Source of the DNA: Terriglobales bacterium
GTDB lineage: Bacteria > Acidobacteriota > Terriglobia > Terriglobales > Acidobacteriaceae
NCBI GenBank assembly: GCA_035454605.1
Contig: DATIGQ010000170.1
Location: 1 to 39,825, forward strand
Direction of reading: 5' to 3'
DNA length: 39,825 nt
In this document: positions 17,496 through 24,772 of the stretch, one piece after another
Position numbering within the stretch: the first letter of the stretch is position 1
Layout: every line of letters begins with the position of its first letter
The notes under the pieces: model-generated
The model's database searches: none
Seen by the model: the letters and a program-made list of their open reading frames with translations, nothing else
Told to the model about the DNA's origin: nothing
Translations under genes and position numbers: made by a program

Positions 17496-18298
17496 GCAGG
17501 CTCCTTCTTTAGCCTGACGCGACCGAGACCCAGCAGGGCGGCGCCCAGAGCGCACACCATGTCGCAATCGTCGGGCACGTGTACGTTCACCCCCAGCCGC
17601 TGGCGGAGCGCCTGGACAATGCCATCCTGCCGGGCCACGCCGCCAATGAAGGTGACCTGCTTTTGCATGCCGACGCGCTTCAGCATGGCGGCGGCGCGGT
17701 CGGCCAGGGAGTCATGGATACCGCGAAACAGATCCTCGACTCCGACTCCGGCGCTGACGTGGTTGATGATTTCGCTCTCGGCGAGCACGGCACAGATGCT
17801 GCTGATGGGCTGAGGGTTCTCGGCGGCCAGGGAGAGCGATCCCACTTGTTCCAGCGGAGTGCCCAGGTACTTGGCGGCGCGCACGATGAACATGCCCGAG
17901 CCTGCGGCGCACTTGTCGTTGATCTTGAAGGCGCGTACCTTTCCGCCTTCGCGCAAGCCAATGGTGCGAGTGGACTGGCTACCGATATCGAGCACGCATT
18001 CGGTTTCCGGCCACAGGAACCAGGCGCCGCGCGCCGCGCTGGTAATTTCGGTCACCTGGATGTCGCGGAAGCCGACGCCGTAGCGGCCAAAGCCAGTCGC
18101 CACTACGTACTCGACGTCAGGGCGGTCCACTCCGGCCTGCTTCAGCGCGAGCCGTAGCGCCTCGCCGGCGGCTTCTTCCATCCGGATACCGCTGGGCGTG
18201 CGCCCGTGGGCGACCACCAGCGGCTTGCCCTCTGGGTCTGCGACCAGGACGGCCTTGGTGAAGCCGGAGCCTGAGTCAATCCCCGCTACCAGCGACAT
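17462..18298 (-). CDS. BadF/BcrA-type ATPase activator, second subunit
   Basis: ASKHA-fold ATPase of the 2-hydroxyacyl-CoA dehydratase activator / benzoyl-CoA reductase family (278 residues). It couples ATP hydrolysis to electron transfer through a [4Fe-4S] cluster shared between two subunits. Cluster cysteines are Cys130 (NDKCAAGSG) and Cys169 ([10 protein letters not shown]). Phosphate and adenosine loops are [10 protein letters not shown] and GGVARQDG. The usual GGQD in phosphate-2 is changed to DIGSQSTR, unlike its partner. I chose ATG 18298, because it gives the family start; an in-frame GTG/ATG upstream is out of pattern. It overlaps the preceding activator gene by 23 bases, so translation is probably coupled. 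Likely the BcrA/BzdQ-type partner. Confidence 0.88.
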   Translation of the reverse strand: MSLVAGIDSGSGFTKAVLVADPEGKPLVVAHGRTPSGIRMEEAAGEALRLALKQAGVDRPDVEYVVATGFGRYGVGFRDIQVTEITSAARGAWFLWPETECVLDIGSQSTRTIGLREGGKVRAFKINDKCAAGSGMFIVRAAKYLGTPLEQVGSLSLAAENPQPISSICAVLAESEIINHVSAGVGVEDLFRGIHDSLADRAAAMLKRVGMQKQVTFIGGVARQDGIVQALRQRLGVNVHVPDDCDMVCALGAALLGLGRVRLKKEPAHAKSSSTSST

Positions 18299-19115
18299 GT
18301 TCCGGCCTCCAGATGGTGGATTCGAAACTCTGGTCCAGGCGCTCCAGGGCCAGCAGGGCGGCGCCGATCGCGCCCATGAAGTGGGCTTCCGGACTGACCT
18401 GCAGCTTGCTGCCCAAAACTTCCTCGAGCGCATGCACCATGCCGACATTGCGGGCGACTCCGCCGGTCAGGGTAATACCGGGCTCGATGACGATGCGGCG
18501 CGCCAGCGACATCGTCCGCTTGGCGATGGCCAGATGGACGCCGCCCAGGATGTCCTCTGCCTTCTTCCCCTGCGAGAGGTATGAGAGGATGTCGGACTCG
18601 ACGAAGACCGTGCACACGGTGGTGATCTTCACCGGACGCGTGGCACGCAACGAGAGCGGCCCGATCTCATCCAGGCCGATGCCCATGACGTCGGCGGCAT
18701 TGGCCAGGAAGCGGCCCGTGCCGGCGGCGCATTTGTCGTTCATCACGAAGTCCAGCACCTCGCCGCCTTCTCCAACGCGAATGGCCTTGGAGTCCTGGCC
18801 GCCCATGTCGATCACGGTGCGCGTTCCGGGAAAGACAAAGTGAGCGCCGCGCGCATGGCAAGTAATCTCCGTCATCTGGGCGTTCCCGAAAGACACCTTG
18901 TAGCGGCCGTACCCGGTGCCCACCACGAATCCGACATCGCCGGCATGGATGCCCCCGGCCACACAGGCCTCGTGGAAGGCGTGCTCGGCGGCCTTGCGCA
19001 CGTTGGCGCCGGTGTCCACCAATGCCCGGGCGACGATCTCGGTGCCGGCGTTGTCCGAGAGAATGATGGCCTTGGTCTGCGTGGACCCAACATCGACTCC
19101 GGCGGCAAGCCTCAT
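18276..19115 (-). CDS. BadF/BcrA-type ATPase activator, first subunit
   Basis: A 279-residue activator of the same family, with all canonical motifs: [34 protein letters not shown] (Cys129), [11 protein letters not shown] (Cys168) and GGVARNVG. The cysteine positions match those of the A. fermentans activator HgdC (127 and 166). Its ATG overlaps the stop of the upstream reductase-type gene in ATGA, and it overlaps the second activator gene. Two different activators in tandem is the arrangement of benzoyl-CoA reductases (BcrA/D, BzdP/Q), whereas simple 2-hydroxyacyl-CoA dehydratases use a homodimeric activator. Confidence 0.92.
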   Translation of the reverse strand: MRLAAGVDVGSTQTKAIILSDNAGTEIVARALVDTGANVRKAAEHAFHEACVAGGIHAGDVGFVVGTGYGRYKVSFGNAQMTEITCHARGAHFVFPGTRTVIDMGGQDSKAIRVGEGGEVLDFVMNDKCAAGTGRFLANAADVMGIGLDEIGPLSLRATRPVKITTVCTVFVESDILSYLSQGKKAEDILGGVHLAIAKRTMSLARRIVIEPGITLTGGVARNVGMVHALEEVLGSKLQVSPEAHFMGAIGAALLALERLDQSFESTIWRPEHVAGSGD

Positions 19116-20431
19116 GGCAGCACCCTCAGACGCGCATCCGGCCGCGGGCCCTCTTGCGCCGCCGGCCGCGTCCGGCCGGTGAGCTTGGCGTGCTCCAGGG
19201 CTTCGAAGAAGGCATCGATGCGGTTCTTGGTTTGCGCCTCAGCGAAGTAGCGCGGATCCTCGAGGTCGCTCTCGATGTACAGCGTGGGCACGCCGATGGT
19301 GCGGGTCAGGTATTCGCGCATGTCGCCTTGCCCCGCAGAGAACAAACGGCAGCTTTTGACAAAATGAATGATCACGCCGTCGGCGTCCCATTCATCGACG
19401 TAGCGGGCGATCTGGTCGTAGCGCTGCAGGTAGTTCCGGTTGGTGACGTTCTGCGCCAGCATGTGCAGGGCCACGGACTCAAAGGGCTTGGCGGGATCGT
19501 GCCGGGCGCCGAACTCCCACAGTCCGCCCACGGTCGAATAGGTGGAGGCTACGGCGCAAGCCTTCCACTGGGCGAACATGTCGCGAAAAGTGCGAAAGTA
19601 GGGATATGGAGGCGGGCCTTCGAAGACCAGGCGGAAGCGTTCCTGTTCGTACACACCCAGCCCCTGCTCGGCCTTCTCCTTGAGTTCGCGCAACGCGATC
19701 TCAAAGAATTCCACGCCTTCGGGTGTGCCGCGATACACGTAGAGCGGACCCATCAGGGTGATGGCGTCGAAGTAGGCGTCGAAGGGCGAGGGCGAGCGGC
19801 GGGCCAGGTTCTTGATCGCCGACCACAATTCCTCCACCTGTCGGGAACATTCCACCGCCCGCTGAAAGCGCTCGTAGTCGAACTTGCGGCCGGAAAGCCG
19901 CTCCAGGATGGCCACCAGTTCGTGGAGCTGGCGCACCACATAGTCCACGTCCGCAGGCGACGGCTCGTCGGTGCGCAGAAACGGCACGTCGAGCATGAAC
20001 AGGGGCGCGCCGGTCAGTGCCGCCGTGTGCTCGAACCACTTGATGTAGGTGTTGCAGCCCACGAAGTTGCACAGCACCAGGCCGGGCACCGGCAACCTTC
20101 CGCCGGTCGGCGTGATGCCCTTCAGGTAGCAGCCGATGTCGGCCTTGACGTACGCGCAGTTGTCGGCAGCGTAGCCCAGTTCCTCGGCGGCGAGGATGGG
20201 CTCCAGCGACTGGTGGCGGATGGCCAGCTGCAGCGCGTTCACCTCGGGATACAAAGGCACGGCCTCGAAGGCCTCCAGCAACTCGACGCAGTTGCCGGAG
20301 ATCATCAGCGAAACCGGCAGTGGGCGGCCGCTTCCGGCGGATTCGTCCAACCGCTCATACCATTTCAGCATCAGCTCCTTCTGGCGCTGATGAATGTTGC
20401 CGCGATACTCCGTGTTCGGTGTCGGGCTCAT
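19112..20431 (-). CDS. Benzoyl-CoA reductase / 2-hydroxyacyl-CoA dehydratase subunit, BcrB/HgdA-like
   Basis: A 439-residue member of the family that binds the substrate CoA ester and a [4Fe-4S] cluster. Typical blocks are [33 protein letters not shown] and [25 protein letters not shown] near the C-terminus. Cys92, Cys126 and Cys361 are spaced like the cluster ligands of characterised dehydratase subunits, but no alignment could be run. ATG 20431 is chosen over an out-of-family upstream extension; it lies two bases after the stop of the next upstream gene. Size and position in the operon fit BcrB/BzdO. Confidence 0.88.
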   Translation of the reverse strand: MSPTPNTEYRGNIHQRQKELMLKWYERLDESAGSGRPLPVSLMISGNCVELLEAFEAVPLYPEVNALQLAIRHQSLEPILAAEELGYAADNCAYVKADIGCYLKGITPTGGRLPVPGLVLCNFVGCNTYIKWFEHTAALTGAPLFMLDVPFLRTDEPSPADVDYVVRQLHELVAILERLSGRKFDYERFQRAVECSRQVEELWSAIKNLARRSPSPFDAYFDAITLMGPLYVYRGTPEGVEFFEIALRELKEKAEQGLGVYEQERFRLVFEGPPPYPYFRTFRDMFAQWKACAVASTYSTVGGLWEFGARHDPAKPFESVALHMLAQNVTNRNYLQRYDQIARYVDEWDADGVIIHFVKSCRLFSAGQGDMREYLTRTIGVPTLYIESDLEDPRYFAEAQTKNRIDAFFEALEHAKLTGRTRPAAQEGPRPDARLRVLP

Positions 20432-20433
20432 GT

Positions 20434-21582
20434 TCAGTCGAAGACCAGCGATTCCACGAATGTTTCCACTTCCATACGCATGCGTTCGAAGGTGAACATC
20501 TTCTCCTCGAATTCCAGGAGCAGATGAGGAATACCCATCTCCTCCAGCTTTTTCTTGTACAGGACGTAATCGAAATAGGCCGGCTCGCAAAACTTGGCGA
20601 TCAGGAAAATGACGGCATCGGCCCGGGTATGCCGCACCTTGTCGGCCAGGGCTTCCCAGCGCGGGTGCCGGAAGTCATGCCGGACGGAGGAATATCGGGA
20701 CTGCTCGGCGTAGGCGCCCGCCAGCGCGAGCAGCGGTTCCGAGTCGGTGGCTACGTCATCGAGGAACCAGTTGCGTCCCAGGACGAAATCGTCGTCCACG
20801 ACGTAGCAGCCGGCGTCTTCGACCAGGCGGATCAAATCGAGGGGTGGCTGCTCGCAGAAGGCGCCTTCGATGACGATGCGCAGCGAATCCCGCAGCTTTC
20901 CCTTGCGCTTGGGCAGAGCAGCCAGCGCTTGCTCCAGGATGGCGTTGTGCTCTTCGACCGGCAGAAAGTAACCCGCACGCACCAGCAGATAAGCTTCGCG
21001 GGCAGTGACGCGATGGGGGCTGGCTGAGCGCAGAGCGTAGAGCCGGCGCACCAGCGCCCGGTTCTGGTTGTAGAGCCGTATGGCGGCTTGCAAGGACTCA
21101 GAGGTCACCGGAGCGCCGCCCATCTGTTCCAGTTCCCGCGCCAGACGCGCGTACTCTTGGGCCAGAAAATCCACGCTGGCCGGCGACCCGGGATTCTGCG
21201 GCAGATGCAGGAAGTCCACGTACATCTGCGGGAAGTTGCGCTTCATCACAAAGGCCAGGTTGCGGGCGGAATCGCAGATGGAGGAAAAAAGCAGCCCGTC
21301 AAGCGGTTCCAGGTGCCCGGTCATGCCCAGCTCCATGGTGGTCTTGACGATGGAGCAGATGAAGGAACCGAAGCGCGCGTCGGCGTGCTGGATGTCGAGC
21401 CGGTCCCCGGCCCCGGCCAGGCCCACCGGCAGGAAGCCGGCGGCGTGGATGATCTCGACCGGCGCGTAAACAGGAAAGTAGGCGATGGCCCGGGCGCCGG
21501 GGTGCTCCTGCTTCCAGCGGCGGACTTCACCCAGGTCGAGGTCTGCCAGTACGGCTTCGCATCTATCGAACGTTCGTTCCAT
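20434..21582 (-). CDS. Benzoyl-CoA reductase / 2-hydroxyacyl-CoA dehydratase subunit, BcrC/HgdB-like
   Basis: A 382-residue partner of the preceding subunit in the same family. It has the FPVYAPVEIIHAAGFLPVGL block, FGSFICSIVKTTMELG (Cys76), FSSICDSARNLA (Cys103), VIEGAFCEQPPLDLI (Cys243) and AKFCEPAYFDYVLYKKKLEEMGIPHLLLEFEEKM (Cys332). The last is the family's C-terminal signature. Cys76, Cys103 and Cys332 are the best cluster-ligand candidates. First of the four reductase genes in transcription order, as bzdN/bcrC are in their operons. It starts 25 bases after the SDR gene. Confidence 0.9.
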   Translation of the reverse strand: MERTFDRCEAVLADLDLGEVRRWKQEHPGARAIAYFPVYAPVEIIHAAGFLPVGLAGAGDRLDIQHADARFGSFICSIVKTTMELGMTGHLEPLDGLLFSSICDSARNLAFVMKRNFPQMYVDFLHLPQNPGSPASVDFLAQEYARLARELEQMGGAPVTSESLQAAIRLYNQNRALVRRLYALRSASPHRVTAREAYLLVRAGYFLPVEEHNAILEQALAALPKRKGKLRDSLRIVIEGAFCEQPPLDLIRLVEDAGCYVVDDDFVLGRNWFLDDVATDSEPLLALAGAYAEQSRYSSVRHDFRHPRWEALADKVRHTRADAVIFLIAKFCEPAYFDYVLYKKKLEEMGIPHLLLEFEEKMFTFERMRMEVETFVESLVFD

Positions 21583-21606
21583 ATCACTCCAAAAAAGAAG
21601 AAGATC

Positions 21607-22386
21607 TCAGCCCGCCATGGTCAGCCCGCCGTTGACGCTCAGCACCTGGCCGGTAACGTAGCCCGCCGCGCCCGAGGCCAGGAACACCACCGTGGGCGCG
21701 ATATCCTCCGGCCGGCCCACGCGCTTCAGCGGGATGGCGCCGGTGACCGCGGTCAGCACCTTGTGCGGGAATTCCTCGCGGTGCATCTCCTCGAGCAGCG
21801 GCGTTTCCACCAAACCGGGGCAGACGACGTTGACGCGGACGTTGTCGCGCGCGTGCTCCCGCGCCAACGTTTTGGAGAAAGCGATGATGCCGGCTTTGGC
21901 GCCGGCATAGACCGCCTCGCCCAACGAGCCGACGCGCGCGGAGTCCGAACTGATATTCACAATGGCGCCCTGCTTGCGCTCCACCATGTGCGGGAGCACC
22001 GCATAGCAGGTGTTGAGCACGCCGCGATAGTTGATGCCGATGATGCGGTCCCAGAGCTGCGGCGTGGTCTTCAGGAAGGGCGTCAGGCGGTCCCAACCCG
22101 CGTTGTTCACCAGGATGTCGATCTGGCCGAAACGGCGGAGGGCGGCATCGCGCATGGCCATCACCGTTTCCAGGTCGGTGACGTCAGCGGCAAAGGCTGC
22201 GGCGATGGCGCCGTTGCGCGAGGCCATTTCGCGTGCGGTTTCTTCCGCCTGATCGAAGCGACAGTCCACAATACCGACGTGGGCGCCGGCGGCCGTAAAA
22301 GCTTCCGCGATGGCCCGGCCAATGCCCCGTGCGCCGCCGGTGATCAACGCCGTCTTGCCGCTGAGATCGTACAACCCGTTCTTCAT
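21607..22386 (-). CDS. SDR-family dehydrogenase, BadH-like
   Basis: A 259-residue short-chain dehydrogenase with TGGARGIG (16-23), NNAGWD (94-99), and the catalytic Ser147, Tyr160, Lys164. From memory the sequence is unusually close to BadH (2-hydroxycyclohexanecarboxyl-CoA dehydrogenase of Rhodopseudomonas palustris). Shared features are NNAGWD followed by PF-KT, AVLPxMVER, ARVGSxGEAVYA, AFSKTLAREHAR and the end TGQVLSVNGGLTMxG. The likely reaction is NAD-dependent oxidation of a hydroxy-alicyclic CoA ester to the ketone after ring reduction. That fits its place next to the reductase genes. ATG 22386 gives the normal SDR start. Confidence 0.85.
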   Translation of the reverse strand: MKNGLYDLSGKTALITGGARGIGRAIAEAFTAAGAHVGIVDCRFDQAEETAREMASRNGAIAAAFAADVTDLETVMAMRDAALRRFGQIDILVNNAGWDRLTPFLKTTPQLWDRIIGINYRGVLNTCYAVLPHMVERKQGAIVNISSDSARVGSLGEAVYAGAKAGIIAFSKTLAREHARDNVRVNVVCPGLVETPLLEEMHREEFPHKVLTAVTGAIPLKRVGRPEDIAPTVVFLASGAAGYVTGQVLSVNGGLTMAG

Positions 22387-22394
22387 CACGCTCC

Positions 22395-23306
22395 TCAATC
22401 GCGCATCAGTATGGATTCTTCCGCGGCGATGGGCGCCGGCTTCGCATGAGGTTCCTCCAGCCGGAACAGCTCGATGGCGTTCTCGCGCAGCAGCTTCCGC
22501 TTTACGTCTTCCTTCAGGCCGATTTCGTCCCATTGCCGCAGACTTTCATCCCAGGGCAAGCCGTTGGTTCCCCACAGGCAACGATCACGGCCCAACCGGC
22601 TATTGACGAACTGGATGATGGAAGGCGAGAGATACTTCGGCAGCCAGGCATCCACGCCGAACCAGACGTTCTCCCACTTGTAGCAGACCGAGAGCAGTTC
22701 ATCGACCCACGGCCAGCCGGTATGCGCGCCGAGCATGCGCAACTGGGGAAAATCGCAGGCGATGCGATCCAGATGCATGGGCCGGCCGCCTTCGCTGGGC
22801 ATGGCTTCGAGCACGTGGCCGACCTGCATGGAGACGGGCACGCCCAACTCCACGCACTTGGCGTACAGCGGGTACATCTTGCGGTCGTCGAGCGCGATAT
22901 CGAATCCGTAGATGTGGACGTAGACGCCCTTGAAGCCGTGCTTCTGAACCGCGGTCTCAATCTCCGCCAGGCTTTCGCGGATACGGAACGGGTTGTAGCC
23001 CGCCAGTCCGACGAAGCGCTCCGGATAGCGCTCGGTGTATTGCAGGACGTCCTCGAGCTGGGTGTCCATGTACATCCACTTGTTCCAGTACGACCACATC
23101 TTGCACTGGGTGATGAACACCTTGTCGACGCCGGCGGCATCCATGCGCTCGAGCATCTGCTCGATGGAGGCGAAGCGCGGCAGGCCGCCGATGGCCCGCT
23201 CCATGCGGCACACCAACTCGCCCTGCTTGGCCCGGTCCCACTTCTCCATGAACTCGGGCGTCGCCACGTAGTACATACAGTCGATGGCGCGGACATTCTG
23301 CGGCAT
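22395..23306 (-). CDS. Amidohydrolase-2 (ACMSD-like TIM barrel) family protein lacking the HxH metal motif
   Basis: A 303-residue member of PF04909-type amidohydrolases, which include decarboxylases and hydrolases. The fold signatures are there (GVDKVFITQ, RFVGLAGYNP, GFKGVYVH, MQVGHVLEA with His164, LGAHTGWPWVDE with His195). But the N-terminal DxHxH of metal-dependent members reads IDCMYY (residues 8-13), and the last-strand Asp is Asn248 in GTNGLPW. So the usual zinc site is broken, as in some other subgroups of the family. It is the first gene of the operon, started by ATG 23306 with AAAGGA upstream. A ring-opening or decarboxylating role in the pathway is only a guess. Confidence 0.8.
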   Translation of the reverse strand: MPQNVRAIDCMYYVATPEFMEKWDRAKQGELVCRMERAIGGLPRFASIEQMLERMDAAGVDKVFITQCKMWSYWNKWMYMDTQLEDVLQYTERYPERFVGLAGYNPFRIRESLAEIETAVQKHGFKGVYVHIYGFDIALDDRKMYPLYAKCVELGVPVSMQVGHVLEAMPSEGGRPMHLDRIACDFPQLRMLGAHTGWPWVDELLSVCYKWENVWFGVDAWLPKYLSPSIIQFVNSRLGRDRCLWGTNGLPWDESLRQWDEIGLKEDVKRKLLRENAIELFRLEEPHAKPAPIAAEESILMRD

Positions 23307-23374
23307 GGTAGTCCTTTGCACTGTCGGGCCGCACCGGTCACGCCGGCGCACAACCCGGCTTGCCTGATGACTTG

Positions 23375-23380
23375 ATTAGA
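23375..23380 (-). promoter_or_regulatory. Candidate -10 box of the benzoyl-CoA reductase-like operon
   Basis: TCTAAT on the minus strand, which would place transcription start near 23368 and a leader of about 62 bases. The -35 region is poor, as expected of an activator-dependent promoter. It is supported mainly by its spacing to the palindrome at 23402-23417. Confidence 0.35.
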
Positions 23381-23401
23381 GTGCTCCTCGGCGCCTGGGG
23401 C

Positions 23402-23417
23402 AGTGACACGAGTCACA
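23402..23417 (-). promoter_or_regulatory. CRP/FNR-like palindrome upstream of the reductase-like operon
   Basis: On the minus strand it reads TGTGACTCGTGTCACT, matching TGTGA-N6-TCAC(A) with a perfect GTGAC/GTCAC core. Its centre is 41.5 bases upstream of the start predicted from the TCTAAT box, the classic class II activator position. Confidence 0.4.
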
Positions 23418-23489
23418 GGGGGTAGTGACAGCGTAGGACTCGGCGCCCAAGGTGTGTTGAATCGGGTCCCGAGGTAAGACCGCGAATCT

Positions 23490-23567
23490 TGGCGTCCCCG
23501 ACGGGATTTGAACCCGTGTTACCGCCGTGAAAGGGCGATGTCCTAGGCCGGGCTAGACGACGGGGAC
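23490..23567 (-). tRNA. tRNA-Glu (anticodon UUC)
   Basis: The reverse complement folds as a cloverleaf: acceptor GTCCCCG pairs with CGGGGAC, the anticodon loop is CTTTCAC (anticodon TTC) on a TCGCC/GGCGG stem, the T loop is GGTTCAAATCC, and a 3' CCA is encoded (78 bases including CCA). It reads GAA/GAG codons. It lies just upstream of the reductase-like operon on the same strand. No duplicated 3' end that would mark an integration site was found. Confidence 0.95.
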
Positions 23568-23633
23568 GACCGGGCAGCGCGTGCGGGCTGCGCAGCAAGC
23601 ATCAAGTGCAAGGCGGGATGCACGCAGAGACGA

Positions 23634-23662
23634 TGCTAACAGTCCCTGCGAAGCAGTGTCAA
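23634..23662 (-). promoter_or_regulatory. Promoter of tRNA-Glu
   Basis: On the minus strand a consensus -35 TTGACA (23657-23662) and a -10-like TTAGCA (23634-23639) are 17 bases apart. The start would be near 23627, giving a leader of about 60 bases before the tRNA. The 23568-23829 gap holds this promoter and no gene that I can see. Confidence 0.6.
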
Positions 23663-23829
23663 AACGCAGTCTGCGCCAAGCGCAGCGGCAAGGTCACGTG
23701 TCTGGCCGATAAGCAGGGTGTATCTTGAGGTTCGGGCTCAAGGCCTCCTCAGGCAACCTGACGCCTGCCCAGGCGCAACTAAATGACTGATTCTGCAAGC
23801 TCATTTTTGAGAGTCTGGAGGGTGGGAGT

Positions 23830-24633
23830 ATGGCAGACGTCGAATCACCAAGGCCGGAAAGAAGCGGGAAGAAGACGCTGCTGCTGATAGCAGCGCTGTT
23901 GTACGTATTTGCGTCCTTTTACGTCATGTTTGACTTGCGCAGCAGCCTGGAAGCGCAGCAGAACGCGCTGACCAAGGCCACGGAAGAGCAGCAGAAGCTG
24001 GCGCAGAGCCTGGAGTCCGCAGAGTCGAGCCTGAGAGCTTCGGACGAGGCGCTGGGCGAGAAGGTGGGTCTGGCGCAGCAGGAGCTGCAAGCGCGCGCTG
24101 CGGAGCTGCAGAAGCAGCAGCGGGCGCAGGTGGCGCGGCTGATGAAGCAGCAGAAAGAGCAGATGGAAGAGGTCACGGGCCAGGTCGAGGACGTAAAGAC
24201 AGATGTGGCCAGCGCCAAGAGCGACCTGGAGGCGACGAGGCAACGCTTGGATTCAACCATCGGTGACCTAGGCCTGCAGAGCGGCCTGATTGCCCGCACG
24301 CGCGAGGAACTGGATATCCTGAAACGCCGTGGCCAAAAGAACTACCACGAGTTCGCTCTGCTTAAGGGCAAGGCTCCCATGCGCGTGGCCGATATCAGCC
24401 TGGCGCTGAAGAAGTCCGATCCCAAGAAGAGCAAGTTCACGCTCAACGTGATCGCCGACGACCGCACCATCGAAAAGAAAGACCGCAACCTGTTCGAGCC
24501 CCTGCAGTTCTATACCGGCAAAGACCGCAGCCTGTATGAGCTGGTGATCTTTACCATGGATAAGAACAAGGTGACGGGATACTTGGCGACGCCCAAGGAA
24601 GTCGCGTCCGCCAAGCTGGAAGCGCAGCAGTAG
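23830..24633 (+). CDS. Membrane-anchored coiled-coil protein, function unknown
   Basis: A 267-residue protein with one transmembrane segment (about residues 16-34, LLLIAALLYVFASFYVMF), then a long Ala/Gln/Glu-rich coiled coil (about 35-165) and a small C-terminal domain. The latter contains FALLKGKAPMRVADISLALKKSD and LYELVIFTMDKNKVTGYLATPKE. The Shine-Dalgarno GGAGGGTGGGAG supports the start. I do not recognise a named family. The layout suggests a cell-envelope or scaffolding protein. A strong terminator hairpin follows. Confidence 0.75.
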   Translation: MADVESPRPERSGKKTLLLIAALLYVFASFYVMFDLRSSLEAQQNALTKATEEQQKLAQSLESAESSLRASDEALGEKVGLAQQELQARAAELQKQQRAQVARLMKQQKEQMEEVTGQVEDVKTDVASAKSDLEATRQRLDSTIGDLGLQSGLIARTREELDILKRRGQKNYHEFALLKGKAPMRVADISLALKKSDPKKSKFTLNVIADDRTIEKKDRNLFEPLQFYTGKDRSLYELVIFTMDKNKVTGYLATPKEVASAKLEAQQ

Positions 24634-24647
24634 CTAAGAGACGACCT

Positions 24648-24670
24648 TGGGGTGGCTAGAAGCCACCCCA
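24648..24670 (+). terminator. Terminator of the coiled-coil gene
   Basis: A perfect 10-bp stem (TGGGGTGGCT with AGCCACCCCA) and a three-base loop begin 14 bases after the stop codon, followed by TTCTC. A second, larger hairpin follows. Confidence 0.7.
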
Positions 24671-24678
24671 TTCTCACT

Positions 24679-24718
24679 CCCACCCTATCGCTCCAAATGC
24701 GGGAGCGATAAGGGTGGG
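24679..24718. repeat. GC-rich intergenic hairpin repeat
   Basis: An inverted repeat with a 16-base left arm (CCCACCCTATCGCTCC) and a right arm that matches its complement with one extra base. The loop is six to seven bases. It is like the hairpin repeats often found between acidobacterial genes (impression from memory). It lies between two convergent genes and can also serve as a terminator. Confidence 0.55.
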
Positions 24719-24772
24719 GCATGCCCAACGTTTCCCGAAATGATGGGCCAGCCCGCCCCGGGGCGGTTCCAG

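Noticed and set aside
23490-23567. tRNA-Glu as an integration site for the reductase-like operon
   Set aside because: No copy of the tRNA 3' end, integrase or transposase was seen, and base use of the operon matches its surroundings.
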